The notes under the pieces are model-generated. The model was not told where the DNA came from, searched no databases, and was given only the letters and a program-made list of their open reading frames with translations. A stretch of DNA of 64,000 bases from the NCBI GenBank assembly GCA_042701975.1, contig CP170561.1, forward strand, positions 3,906,001-3,970,000, read 5' to 3'. The stretch comes from JAFALK01 sp042701975. Lineage in GTDB: Bacteria; Pseudomonadota; Gammaproteobacteria; Burkholderiales; Burkholderiaceae_C. Shown piece after piece: positions 1-8,726 of the stretch; positions within the stretch are counted from its first letter, which is position 1; every line of letters starts with the position of its first letter. Made by a program: the position numbers and the translations under genes.

Positions 1-616
1 GCACGTCCACGCACAGCACGTAAGACACGAACACCGCTGCGCCCAGCACGCCGAAGATGGCCAGCGCGTTGACCCAGCCGCTGCTGCCCCAAGCCACCGC
101 GCCGAGCAAGGCCGCCATCCAGGCGAAGCCCGTGGCCCACAGCGTGGATTCAACGGCCTGCGTGATGTGGTTCAGCGTCAGCACGCTGTGCCAGCAAAAG
201 CCCTGGGCCACGATCATGAAGACGGGCACCGCCCAGGCCGCCGTCTGCACCCGTGGCAGGTTGGCGTGCACGCCCAGTTGGTGGACGAGCAGCCCGAGCT
301 GCAGCGCAAAGCAGATCTCGGCCACGGTGGCTGCGGCGCGACCCAGGAAGATGCTCGACAGGTGTGAATCCACAACCACCAGCCGCTCCAGGTCCACCCG
401 AGGCAGCACCGAGCGGTAGGCGCACACCAGCACGTAGACGCCGGACAAGCCCAGCTGCAGATTGCCGTGCGCACCGGCCACAGGCGCGAAGAAAAGCGCG
501 GCGAGCCACAGGCAGACGTTGAGCACCGCCAGCGCACGCAGCGCCCGCCACCACGCCAGCACGCCCGGCTCCACGCCGACAAGCGCTAGCGATAGATTGT
601 GTCGAAACGATGACAT
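1..616 (-). CDS. Integral membrane protein, unknown function (3' end cut by window edge)
   Basis: I do not recognise the family. Reading the reverse strand from an ATG at 616 gives an uninterrupted frame of at least 205 codons that runs off the left edge. An in-frame TAA lies 15 bases upstream, so the start is at or after this ATG. The translation is rich in Leu, Val, Ala and Trp and contains several hydrophobic stretches of about 20 residues, for example around residues 28-48, 50-65, 95-115, 125-140 and 155-190, so it is probably a multi-pass inner-membrane protein. It is divergent from btuB, with the cobalamin riboswitch between them. Its last portion is missing and no function can be assigned. 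Confidence 0.6.
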   Translation of the reverse strand, partial: MSSFRHNLSLALVGVEPGVLAWWRALRALAVLNVCLWLAALFFAPVAGAHGNLQLGLSGVYVLVCAYRSVLPRVDLERLVVVDSHLSSIFLGRAAATVAEICFALQLGLLVHQLGVHANLPRVQTAAWAVPVFMIVAQGFCWHSVLTLNHITQAVESTLWATGFAWMAALLGAVAWGSSGWVNALAIFGVLGAAVFVSYVLCVDV

Positions 617-707
617 CGTGGGCCGAGGTTACCCGCGAGCGCGCCCGACAGGCAAGCCCTCCCGCTGCCGGCGCGGCCTCGTCCTGCTCCACTATGATCC
701 TGCCCTG

Positions 708-950
708 TTGGTGCTCGCGCCGTCCCCAGGTGGCGCAGTTCAACGGGAATCAGGAAGGGCCAGGCCGAATCGCCGGCCGAGCTCCAACCTGAGCTGCCCC
801 CGCAACGGTAAGCGGAAGGCGGACGAGCGCGGATTGTTTCTGTCCGTTCACGTCTGCGGCTCCTGTACTCAGCCACTGGCTGCCTGATTTGGCAGCTGGG
901 AAGGCAGCAGGCGCTCCACACTTCCGAAAGCCCGGATACCGGCCAACCGG
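708..950 (+). promoter_or_regulatory. Cobalamin riboswitch 1, upstream of btuB
   Basis: The forward strand shows the conserved elements of the AdoCbl riboswitch in order: a TTGGTGCTCGC start near 708, CAACGGGAATCAGG near 741, GCTGCCCCCGCAACGGTAA near 793-811, and the B12 box AGCCCGGATACCGGCC at 929-944. The btuB start is about 85 nt after the box. When adenosylcobalamin is abundant it should reduce btuB expression. The call rests on visible consensus elements; the outer limits are approximate. Confidence 0.95.
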
Positions 951-1029
951 CGGACTCGCTCGCGCGTCCATATCGCATGCAGCCGCGGGGAAGCGGCAGA
1001 CATGCACGAAGTCTTTCGTCGGTATTCCC

Positions 1030-2898
1030 ATGTCCCACACCCTTTCCGTCTGCGCCGCTGCGGTGGCCGCGCTCTTCCCGCTCGCTGCTCAGGCGCAGCA
1101 ACAGCAACAACAAGCCTCCCAACTCGACGCCGTGATCGTCACCGGCACCCGCGAGGCCCAGCCCTTGCACGCCAGCGTGGCCGATGTCGTGCTGATCGAC
1201 AGCAGCACGCTGCGCGACGGCGGTGTGGACACGGTGGAAGAAGCGCTGCGCCGCTACGCAGGACTGCAAATCACGCGCACCGGCGGCCCCGGCCAGAGCT
1301 CCGGCTACCTCATGCGCGGCGCCAACACCACGGGCACGGTCGTGCTGATCGACGGCGTGCGCGTGGGTTCAGCCACGCTCGGCCAGGCCGAGTTCGAAAC
1401 CATGAGCCTGGCGCAGATCGACCACATCGAAGTGCTGCGCGGCCCGGCCTCGAGCCTGTACGGCGCCGATGCTGTGGCGGGCGTCATCAACCTCATCACG
1501 CGTCGCGGTGAAGGCACGCCCAGCGTGACCGGCAGCCTCGGCGTGGGCGGCTACAACTCGCGCGAAGGCAGCATCGGAGTCACCGGCGCACAGAACGGCT
1601 TCGACTACGCCGCCACCCTCAGCCGCGAGCAGAGCGACGGTGTTTCGGCCGTGCGACCCGGCGACCAGTTCGGCACCTACAACCCCGACAAGGACGGCTT
1701 CAAGCGCACCGTCGGCTCGGTGCGCCTGGGTTTCACGCCTGCTGAAGGCCATCGCATCGGCGTCAGCGCCAGCCAGAGCAAGCTCAACGCGCAGTACGAC
1801 GGCACCGAAGCGCCGACCTACGACGACCCGTCGCCCGATTTCCGCAACCACCTCAAGACCCGCGTGGTCAGCGTGGACTACCGCGGTCGCATCTCGCAGG
1901 AATGGACGACGACGCTGCAGTACGCCAGCAGCCTGGACGACTCGCTCAGCGGTGGTCTCATCCTGAACAAGTACAAGACCGACCGCGACCAGTTCACCTG
2001 GCAGAACGCGCTGCGCCTGGGCGCAGGCCAGCAACTGGTGCTGGCCTACGAGAACCTCAGCGAGAAGGTCGAGGGCGATGTCTTCACCGGCACGCTCAAG
2101 CGCACGAACAACGCCTACATCGCCGGTTACGCCGGTCAGTTCGGCCCGGCTTCGCTGGAAGCCAGCATCCGCCACGACGACAACTCCATCTACGGCAACA
2201 ACACAACCGGCAACATCGGCGCGAGCTTCGCGATCGCGCCGAGCCTGAAGTTCCGCGCCCTGGTCGGCAAGACCTTCCGCGCGCCGACCTTCAACGAGCT
2301 GTTCTACCCCTACTACGGCGTCCCCACGATCAAGCCGGAGAACGGCCGCAGCGCCGAAGTGGGCCTGGCTTGGCAAGGGGCCAACAGCAGCGCCAGCGTC
2401 ACCTACTACCAGAACAAGGTGCGCAACCTGATCGGCTACGACCCCGACCCGAACGGCACGGACTGTCCGGTCGGCTACTACGGCTGCGCGGCCAACACGA
2501 GCAAGGCCAAGCTGCAAGGCGCCACGCTGACGGCCGCCCATCGCATCGCCGGGCTGAACCTGCGCGCCACGGTCGACCTGCTCGATGCCCGCGACGAGCA
2601 GACCGGCAACCGCCTGCCGCGCCGTGCCGCCCATCAGGAAAGCGTCTCGGCCGACTACGAGTTCGGCGTGTGGAGCGTCGGCGCATCGGTGCAGGACGTC
2701 GGCGCGCGGCCCGATGGCATCAACCTCGGCGCCTACGCTGTGCTCGACCTGCGCGCCAGCTGGCGCTTCCAGCCGCAATGGCGCGTTGACGTGAAGCTGC
2801 TCAACGCCGGTGACCGCGACATCCAGCCCGTGCGCGACTACCAGGCCCTGGGCCGCCAGGCCTGGATCGTGCTGCGCTACGACACCAAGGGCTTCTGA
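1030..2898 (+). CDS. btuB: TonB-dependent vitamin B12 outer-membrane transporter BtuB
   Basis: Outer-membrane beta-barrel that imports corrinoids using TonB energy. The ATG at 1030 is chosen because it starts a clear signal peptide (cleavage after about residue 22, AQA) and lies just downstream of the riboswitch; the frame stays open upstream but only through the riboswitch itself. A short Gln run follows, then the TonB-box region LDAVIVTGTRE, a plug domain with LIDGVRVG and the barrel, ending in a short strand with a terminal aromatic residue (DTKGF). At 622 aa it has normal BtuB length. Its 3' end overlaps the convergent cobC by 22 bp. Specificity for cobalamin is inferred from the riboswitch and neighbouring cob genes. 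Confidence 0.93.
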   Translation: MSHTLSVCAAAVAALFPLAAQAQQQQQQASQLDAVIVTGTREAQPLHASVADVVLIDSSTLRDGGVDTVEEALRRYAGLQITRTGGPGQSSGYLMRGANTTGTVVLIDGVRVGSATLGQAEFETMSLAQIDHIEVLRGPASSLYGADAVAGVINLITRRGEGTPSVTGSLGVGGYNSREGSIGVTGAQNGFDYAATLSREQSDGVSAVRPGDQFGTYNPDKDGFKRTVGSVRLGFTPAEGHRIGVSASQSKLNAQYDGTEAPTYDDPSPDFRNHLKTRVVSVDYRGRISQEWTTTLQYASSLDDSLSGGLILNKYKTDRDQFTWQNALRLGAGQQLVLAYENLSEKVEGDVFTGTLKRTNNAYIAGYAGQFGPASLEASIRHDDNSIYGNNTTGNIGASFAIAPSLKFRALVGKTFRAPTFNELFYPYYGVPTIKPENGRSAEVGLAWQGANSSASVTYYQNKVRNLIGYDPDPNGTDCPVGYYGCAANTSKAKLQGATLTAAHRIAGLNLRATVDLLDARDEQTGNRLPRRAAHQESVSADYEFGVWSVGASVQDVGARPDGINLGAYAVLDLRASWRFQPQWRVDVKLLNAGDRDIQPVRDYQALGRQAWIVLRYDTKGF

Positions 2899-3443
2899 GG
2901 CGCGTCGTCGATGCGCCAGTTCTGCGCATAGGCCGGTGCCGCCGGCCAGTCACGGGCCTGGGCCGGCTCTTCGCCCGGCCCGTGCTCGGCGATCCAGCGC
3001 CGCGCCAGCATCCAGCCCCCGTGTGAGACGACCAGCGCGCGCGGACCTGCAGGCTGGAAGACAGCGGCGCGCTTGAGCATCTCGCGCAGGCTCTCGCCGC
3101 CGCCGGGTGGGTGAGCGACGAAGTCCTCCACCCACGCGTCGATCTCGGCGGCATCGATCTCGCCCCAGCTTCGGCCGTCCCACGCACCGAAGTCCAGCTC
3201 GCGCAGCGATTCTTCGCGGTGATGCGTCCAGCCCCAGCGCCGCAGCCATTCGCCCACGTCGGCGCAGCGTTGCAGCGGCGAGGTCCACACCACATGCGGC
3301 AGGCGCTCGCGCTTCGCTGTGGCCTGAATGCGGCGGGCGAGCCGCTTGGCACGGCGCCAGTGGACCGGCAGGTCCGTTCGCGAACCGATGCAGCGCCCCG
3401 CTGCGCCTTGCGGACGCGGATGGCGCCAGACGATCAGCCCCAT
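2877..3443 (-). CDS. cobC: Alpha-ribazole phosphatase (histidine phosphatase family)
   Basis: Removes the 5'-phosphate from alpha-ribazole phosphate (or from adenosylcobalamin 5'-phosphate) in nucleotide-loop assembly. The protein is 188 aa from the ATG at 3443. It has the phosphohistidine signature WRHPRP near residues 6-11, a typical LDFGAWDGRSW segment, and the second catalytic histidine in VVSHGGWM. The frame is open further upstream, but the signature must sit at the N-terminus, so 3443 is the natural start. It overlaps the end of cobS by 10 bp and is the last gene of the reverse operon. Its end overlaps the convergent btuB end. Other histidine phosphatases look alike; the context makes CobC most likely. 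Confidence 0.88.
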   Translation of the reverse strand: MGLIVWRHPRPQGAAGRCIGSRTDLPVHWRRAKRLARRIQATAKRERLPHVVWTSPLQRCADVGEWLRRWGWTHHREESLRELDFGAWDGRSWGEIDAAEIDAWVEDFVAHPPGGGESLREMLKRAAVFQPAGPRALVVSHGGWMLARRWIAEHGPGEEPAQARDWPAAPAYAQNWRIDDAPQKPLVS

Positions 3444-4234
3444 CGCACCCGGATCGCCAGCGTGGCCAGCAGCAGCGCCAATTCGGTCAGTTGCTGCGTG
3501 GCGCCGAGCGTGTCGCCCGTGAAACCACCCAGGCGCCGCTTCAGCCAGGACTGCAGGTACAAGCACAGCAGCATCGCCGCCAGCGAAGCGCCAGCCAACG
3601 GCACACCCAGATCCGGCGCCAGCGCATGCACGCCCAAAGCGCCGAGCAGGACGCACAGCAAGGCAAAGCCCAACGCACCGCGCCCGATGCTCATCGCGAG
3701 CGGCTTGGCCTTGGCATGCTCAACATCGCCGGCATACGGCAGCGTCCGCATGATCCACAGCGGCGCCAGGCGCGAAGCCATGTGGGTCCAGACGGTCAGC
3801 AGCAGCGCGTGCTGGACCGACACATGCAGCCACTCGTTCAGCACCGCTGCCTTCAGCCCGAGCATCAGCACAAGGCCCACCGCGCCGTAGCTGCCAATGC
3901 GCGAGTCCTTCATGATGCTCAGCGCCCGGGTCCGGTCCACGGCGCCGCCGAGGCCATCGCAGGTGTCGGCAAAGCCGTCTTCATGGAAAGCGCCCGTCAG
4001 CAGCACGGTGGCCGCCAGACTCAGCCCTGCCGCGAGACTCGCCGGCAGGCACCACTGCGCCGCGCCCATCACCGCCGCACCGACCAGCCCCACGAGCAAG
4101 CCCACCAGCGGAAAGTGGCGCACCGACTGCTGCAACCACGCCGGCTCGAAACCCACCCAGCGCGGCACCGGCAGGCGGGTCAGGAACTGCAGCGCCGTGA
4201 AGAACAGGCGCGCTTCGAGCAGCAGCCGGGCCAT
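3434..4234 (-). CDS. cobS: Adenosylcobinamide-GDP ribazoletransferase (cobalamin synthase)
   Basis: Membrane enzyme joining adenosylcobinamide-GDP with alpha-ribazole (phosphate) to give adenosylcobalamin (phosphate). It has 266 aa from the ATG at 4234. The N-terminal FFTALQFLTRLPVP is typical of the family, followed by many hydrophobic helices. The acidic metal-binding motif EDGFADTCDG is intact near residue 85. It starts 4 bp after the cobT stop and overlaps cobC, so the three are translated together. All expected family features are present. Confidence 0.95.
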   Translation of the reverse strand: MARLLLEARLFFTALQFLTRLPVPRWVGFEPAWLQQSVRHFPLVGLLVGLVGAAVMGAAQWCLPASLAAGLSLAATVLLTGAFHEDGFADTCDGLGGAVDRTRALSIMKDSRIGSYGAVGLVLMLGLKAAVLNEWLHVSVQHALLLTVWTHMASRLAPLWIMRTLPYAGDVEHAKAKPLAMSIGRGALGFALLCVLLGALGVHALAPDLGVPLAGASLAAMLLCLYLQSWLKRRLGGFTGDTLGATQQLTELALLLATLAIRVRWG

Positions 4235-4238
4235 GGCC

Positions 4239-5270
4239 TCAGGCGTCCTTTTCGCTGACGCCGGCCGATGCAAAGCTGGCCATCTCGCGCAGGATGCGGC
4301 AGGCCGATTCCAGCAGCGGCCAGGCCAGCGCGGCGCCGGAGCCCTCGCCCAGGCGCAGGCCCAGATCCAGCAGCGGTTGCGCCTGCAGCGCTTGCAGCAT
4401 CAGGTGATGGCCGTTCTCGTTCGAACGATGCGCGAACACGCAGCGCTCCAGCACCGCCGGCTGCAGTTGGGCCGCCACCAGCATGGCGCTGCTGGAGATG
4501 AAGCCATCGACGACGATCACGCGCCGCTCCAGGGCCGCCTGCAACACGGCGCCGACCATCATGGCGATCTCGAAACCACCGAAGGCGGCGAGCACTTCGA
4601 GCGGATCCTTCACGTCGGCATGCAAGGCCAGCACCTGGGCCAGCACGTCGGTCTTGCGCTGCAGTTGCGCATCGTCGAGACCCGTGCCGCGGCCCACGCA
4701 AGCCTCGATCGGATGGCCGGCCAGACGCGCCAGCAGCAGCGCCGCCGACGAGGTGTTGCCAATGCCCATCTCGCCCAGCAGCACCGCATTGCCGAGCCGT
4801 TCGCGCACCAGCACCCTGCCCTTGGCGATGGCTGCGGCGCATTGCTCGGCGCTCATCGCCGGGCCGCTCAGCGCATCCGCCGTGCCCGGCGCGATCTTGG
4901 CGATGGCCAGTCCCGGGCGCGGCTCGAAATCGTGGCGCACGCCGGCATCCACCACCGTCAACGCCAGGCCATGCTGGCGCGCCAGCACACTGACCGCTGC
5001 GCCGCCGGCCAGGAAGTTCTCGACCATCTGCCAGGTCACGTCCGACGGATACGCCGACACGCCGCGCGCGGCCAGTCCGTGATCGCCGGCGAAGACCATC
5101 ATCTGCGGCGCTTCGAGCGTCGGCGTTTCGGTGCCCAGGATCAGGCCCAGGCGCAGCATCAGCGCTTCCAGCTGACCGAGGGAACCCAGCGGCTTGGTCT
5201 TCTGGTCGATGCGCTGACGCAGCGCGTTAGCAAGGGCTTCGTCGTGCAGTGAGGCAATGTGCGGAATCAT
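4239..5270 (-). CDS. cobT: Nicotinate-nucleotide--dimethylbenzimidazole phosphoribosyltransferase
   Basis: Activates the lower ligand: nicotinate mononucleotide plus dimethylbenzimidazole gives alpha-ribazole phosphate. It has 343 aa, close to the usual 350. The start at 5270 is fixed by the 4-bp ATGA overlap with the cobQ stop and by the family N-terminus; KTKPLGSLGQLE is near residue 24. GEMGIGNTSSAA and the C-terminal LGEGSGAALA, which contains the conserved catalytic glutamate of the family, are intact. The frame remains open upstream inside cobQ, but that part has no similarity to CobT. Confidence 0.95.
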   Translation of the reverse strand: MIPHIASLHDEALANALRQRIDQKTKPLGSLGQLEALMLRLGLILGTETPTLEAPQMMVFAGDHGLAARGVSAYPSDVTWQMVENFLAGGAAVSVLARQHGLALTVVDAGVRHDFEPRPGLAIAKIAPGTADALSGPAMSAEQCAAAIAKGRVLVRERLGNAVLLGEMGIGNTSSAALLLARLAGHPIEACVGRGTGLDDAQLQRKTDVLAQVLALHADVKDPLEVLAAFGGFEIAMMVGAVLQAALERRVIVVDGFISSSAMLVAAQLQPAVLERCVFAHRSNENGHHLMLQALQAQPLLDLGLRLGEGSGAALAWPLLESACRILREMASFASAGVSEKDA

Positions 5271-6766
5271 GTTCGGATCAGGTCCAGCAGGGTTTCGGGT
5301 TGGAAATGGGTGTCGATGAAATCGGCCAGGCCGTCGAACACCTGATCGAGGCTCTGCACCTCGCGGCCGAACAGTGCGCGCAGCATCTCGGGCTGTTCGA
5401 ACAGGCCATGCACGTAGCAACCGAGCACGGAGCCCTGCTGCCAGCCGATGGCCACGCCTTGCTCGTCCCACATCACCTCGGCCGCCAGCGGCAAGGCCGG
5501 ATGCTGGGCCGTGCGGCCATGGTGGATCTCGTAGCCCTGCGTGTGCAGGCCGGCCAGGGCTGACCAGGGTGCATCGAGCGCTGGAGCGAGCTTCACGCGC
5601 GTCGGCGTCAGCAACTTTTCGCGCTCGAACACGGTGGCCAACGGCAGCAAGCCCAGCCCCGGCGCGTTGCCGTCGATCTCGTGCGGGTCCGCCAGGCTCT
5701 CGCCCAGCATCTGCAAACCGCCGCAAATACCCAGCACCGCCTTGCCCGCCTGGGCATGACGGGCGATGGCCTCGTCCATCTTCTGCGCCCGCAGCCAGGC
5801 CAGATCGGCGGCCACGGCCTTGGAGCCGGGCAGGATGATCCAGTCTGCACCCTCGAGCTCGCGCGCGCCGCGGGCCCAATTGACGCGCGCCTCAGGCAGC
5901 GAACGCAAGGGCTGGAATTCATCGAGGTTGGAGAGGCGCGGATAGGCCACGATGGCGATGCGGGTCGCGTGCTTAAGGCTGCCGGTCGGCGCGTCGTCGA
6001 ACACGCCGTCTTCCTCCGGCAGCCCGTGGCCGCGCCACATCGGCAACACGGCCAGCGTGGGCACGCCAGTCAGCGCCTGCAACTGCTCGGGGCCGGGCGA
6101 GAGCAGCGTGGCATCACCACGAAAGCGATTCAGCACATAGCCGCGGATCAGCGCGCGTTCATGTTCAGGCAGCAGCTGGTGCGTGCCGTACAAATGCGCG
6201 AAGGCGCCGCCGCGGTCGATGTCGGTGATCAGCAGGCAGGCCGCGTTGGCTTCCAGTGCCGTGCGCATGTTGACGTAGTCGCTGCTGTGCAGATTGATCT
6301 CGGCCGGCGAACCGGCGCCCTCGATCACGACCACATCGTTTTCGTCAAGCAGCTCGTGCAGCGCGGGCTTGGCGCGCTGCCAGAGCGTTTCGCTGCGTTC
6401 GCGCCAAGCCATTTGGGTCAACGTCTCGTCCACCTCGCCGAGCACGACGACCTGCGAGGCCGTGTCTTTCTCGGGCTTGAGCAGCACGGGGTTCATGCGG
6501 ATCTCGGGCGTGCGCCGCGCCGCCAGCGCCTGGAAGTACTGCGCGGAGCCGATCTCGCCCATGCGCGGCTGCCCGTCCGGTCCGGCCAGGCCAGGCACGA
6601 CGCGCGCGTTGTTGCTCATGTTCTGCGCCTTGAATGGCGCCACCCTTAGGCCCTGGCGCGCATACCAGCGGCACAGCGCCGTGGCCAGCCAGCTCTTGCC
6701 GGCGCCGCTGGTCGTGCCCAGCACCATGACGGCCTTGGCCCGTCGCGTGCTCTGAGCGCTCTTCAT
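5267..6766 (-). CDS. cobQ: Cobyric acid synthase (amidotransferase)
   Basis: ATP-dependent amidation of four carboxylates on adenosylcobyrinic acid a,c-diamide to give adenosylcobyric acid, with glutamine as nitrogen donor. It has 499 aa. The N-terminal synthetase domain has the nucleotide loop GTTSGAGKS at residues 17-25 and the CobQ-typical PFKAQNMSNNA. The C-terminal glutaminase domain has the nucleophile cysteine in LGICGGLQML and a conserved GYEIHHGRT. It is joined by 4-bp overlaps to cobD before it and cobT after it. Confidence 0.96.
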   Translation of the reverse strand: MKSAQSTRRAKAVMVLGTTSGAGKSWLATALCRWYARQGLRVAPFKAQNMSNNARVVPGLAGPDGQPRMGEIGSAQYFQALAARRTPEIRMNPVLLKPEKDTASQVVVLGEVDETLTQMAWRERSETLWQRAKPALHELLDENDVVVIEGAGSPAEINLHSSDYVNMRTALEANAACLLITDIDRGGAFAHLYGTHQLLPEHERALIRGYVLNRFRGDATLLSPGPEQLQALTGVPTLAVLPMWRGHGLPEEDGVFDDAPTGSLKHATRIAIVAYPRLSNLDEFQPLRSLPEARVNWARGARELEGADWIILPGSKAVAADLAWLRAQKMDEAIARHAQAGKAVLGICGGLQMLGESLADPHEIDGNAPGLGLLPLATVFEREKLLTPTRVKLAPALDAPWSALAGLHTQGYEIHHGRTAQHPALPLAAEVMWDEQGVAIGWQQGSVLGCYVHGLFEQPEMLRALFGREVQSLDQVFDGLADFIDTHFQPETLLDLIRT

Positions 6767-7773
6767 GCCTGCACTCCTTGTTGAGACTTCAGCGCCACCA
6801 GCAGCGCTCGAAGCGCATCCTCACGCTGTGCCGACACGCGCACCCAGCCAGGCAGGCCGAAGCTCGCGGCATCGCGCAGCTTGATGCTCTGCTCGCGCAG
6901 GGCCCGCAGGTCGAGCGCGTGCGGTGCACGTGCCAGCCAGAACGGCGTGGCCGTGTCGCGCTGTTCCCAGCCGATCGCGTGCAGCGCATCTTGCATCGCA
7001 TGGCGGTCCTGACGCAGGTATTCGCGGCTGGCGTCCAGGTGGGCCAACGTGCTCGGCTCATGCCAATGGGCCAGCAATTCCACACCTTCTGCGGACAGCA
7101 CCCAGCTGGCGGCCAGGTTCGAGACGGTCAAATCCATGCGCGATTCCGTCGGCGCGATCAGGTAGGCCGCACGCACGCCGGTCAGCCCCAACGCCTTGTT
7201 CGGGCATTGCAGGCGCCAGGCTTGCGTCGCGAGCCATTCCGGCAATTGCGCGCGGCCGTCAAGGCGCAGCGCGTCGTAGGCCTGGTCGATGGCCAGCACG
7301 CTGTTCGATCGCTCCACGGCCTGCGCCACGCGTCGCCATTGCGCCTCGTCCAGGCTCGCACCCGTTGGGTTGCAGGGATCGCAGACCCAGACGAGCGCAG
7401 GTGAATCGGGCTCCGGGATGTCGTCATAACTGCGCAGTTCAAGCCCGAGCGCCGCGGCCGCAGCCGCGTAATCGCCAAAGCCGGGTTGCGGCACCCACGC
7501 CTGCCAGAGGCCGTGCAAATGGGCCGCGAGCGTCAGGCGCCGGATGGCCTCGGCACCGCCGGCTGCGGGCTCGATCCGCCGAGGCTGCACGCCATGTGCA
7601 GCGGCCAGTTGCTCGCGCAGGCCCTGGTAGCTCGGATCCGGATAGCGCCGGCGATCGGCCTGCTGAACCGCGCGCCAGAGCGCAGGCGGCGGGCCGTACG
7701 GATTCGCGTTGGTCGAGAAGTCGAAGCGGATGGTCGGGCCGCTATCGGGACCGCCGTGTGCGGAGAAGCTCAT
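6763..7773 (-). CDS. cobD: L-threonine-O-3-phosphate decarboxylase (CobD/CobC-type aminotransferase fold)
   Basis: PLP-dependent enzyme that should make (R)-1-amino-2-propanol phosphate, the linker between the corrin ring and the nucleotide loop. It has 336 aa from the ATG at 7773, which overlaps the cbiB stop as ATGA; a GTG three codons earlier is possible. The fold-type I motifs are visible: FSTNANPYGPP near the N-terminus, CDPCNPTG in the middle, and the PLP lysine in CPNKALGLTGVR. In the aerobic-pathway naming this gene is called cobC. The location next to cbiB, whose product uses this compound, supports the role. Confidence 0.9.
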   Translation of the reverse strand: MSFSAHGGPDSGPTIRFDFSTNANPYGPPPALWRAVQQADRRRYPDPSYQGLREQLAAAHGVQPRRIEPAAGGAEAIRRLTLAAHLHGLWQAWVPQPGFGDYAAAAAALGLELRSYDDIPEPDSPALVWVCDPCNPTGASLDEAQWRRVAQAVERSNSVLAIDQAYDALRLDGRAQLPEWLATQAWRLQCPNKALGLTGVRAAYLIAPTESRMDLTVSNLAASWVLSAEGVELLAHWHEPSTLAHLDASREYLRQDRHAMQDALHAIGWEQRDTATPFWLARAPHALDLRALREQSIKLRDAASFGLPGWVRVSAQREDALRALLVALKSQQGVQA

Positions 7774-8726
7774 CCGTGCCACCTCAGCAGAAAGCTTGCG
7801 GCGAGCAGCAAAGGCACGACGCGCAACAGCGCATCACGGGCCAGCACGTGCGCGCGATGCAGCGAGCGTTCATCGGGTTCGTCGCCCTCAGCATTGAGCA
7901 GATAGACACCCGGCTTGCCCAGCCGCGTGCCGAGCCGCAGCGCCACCGCCGCCATCGGCCAGCCGCTGTTGGGCGACGGCGTATGCGCTGCTTCTGCAGC
8001 CAGACGCATCCAGCTTCCACGCCAGCCCAGCAGCGCCATGCCGGTCAGCCGCGCGGGCAGCCACGACAGCAGATCGTCTGCACGCGCCGCCACCTTGCCG
8101 GCCCATTCCCAGCGGCCGCGATAGCCCCACATCGCATCGGCCGTGTTGGCAAAGCGGTAGAGCGCCGCGCCCGGCAGCCCGGCGATGACGAACCAGAACA
8201 GCGGGGCGACGACGGAATCGTTGAGGTTCTCGGCCAGCGTCTCGATGGCGGCTTCGCGGATGGCGGGCGCTTGGAGCGTCGAGGTGTCGCGACTCACCAA
8301 GCGCGACAGGCGAGCGCGCGCAGCTTCGACGGAAACGGTGAGCGCCGCTTCCACGGCGGCCGCTTCGTCGCGCAACATGCGCCAGGCGAACAGCGGCTTG
8401 AGCAACACGCCCAGCAGCAGCGCCGTGCCCAGCAGGCGCAGCGGCGAAAGCCAGGGCTCCAGGCCATGCAGCAGGTTCAGCTCGATGACCAGCGCCAGGC
8501 CCGTGAAGATGATCGCGCCCAGCAGCCACAGCAGCGCACCGCAGATGAAGGCGGACCTGGGTGGCAACCGCAGCAGCGGGCCGGAAGCCAGCGAGAGATA
8601 CCGCCCCATCCCGACGACAGGATGCGCCCAGTTCGGCGGCTCGCCGAAGCGCAGGTCCAGCGTGAGCGCCGCCAGAATCGCCAGCGGCAACAGCGAAGGC
8701 ATCAGCAGCGCATCCATCGTCGTCAT
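7770..8726 (-). CDS. cbiB: Adenosylcobinamide-phosphate synthase, membrane protein
   Basis: Attaches aminopropanol (phosphate) to adenosylcobyric acid. It has 318 aa from the ATG at 8726, which overlaps the cobB stop as ATGA; a second ATG lies three codons in. Conserved CbiB elements are seen: LDLRFGEPPNWAHPVVGMG at the N-terminus, ENLNDSVVAPLFW in the middle and NTADAMWGYRGRWEWAGK after it, between several transmembrane helices. It sits directly between the enzymes making its two substrates. Confidence 0.95.
   Translation of the reverse strand: MTTMDALLMPSLLPLAILAALTLDLRFGEPPNWAHPVVGMGRYLSLASGPLLRLPPRSAFICGALLWLLGAIIFTGLALVIELNLLHGLEPWLSPLRLLGTALLLGVLLKPLFAWRMLRDEAAAVEAALTVSVEAARARLSRLVSRDTSTLQAPAIREAAIETLAENLNDSVVAPLFWFVIAGLPGAALYRFANTADAMWGYRGRWEWAGKVAARADDLLSWLPARLTGMALLGWRGSWMRLAAEAAHTPSPNSGWPMAAVALRLGTRLGKPGVYLLNAEGDEPDERSLHRAHVLARDALLRVVPLLLAASFLLRWHG

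Noticed and set aside
889..1029. A longer start for btuB, beginning inside the riboswitch
   Set aside because: The extra 47 codons run through the B12 box and expression platform and would bury the signal peptide. The ATG at 1030 gives a normal exported protein.
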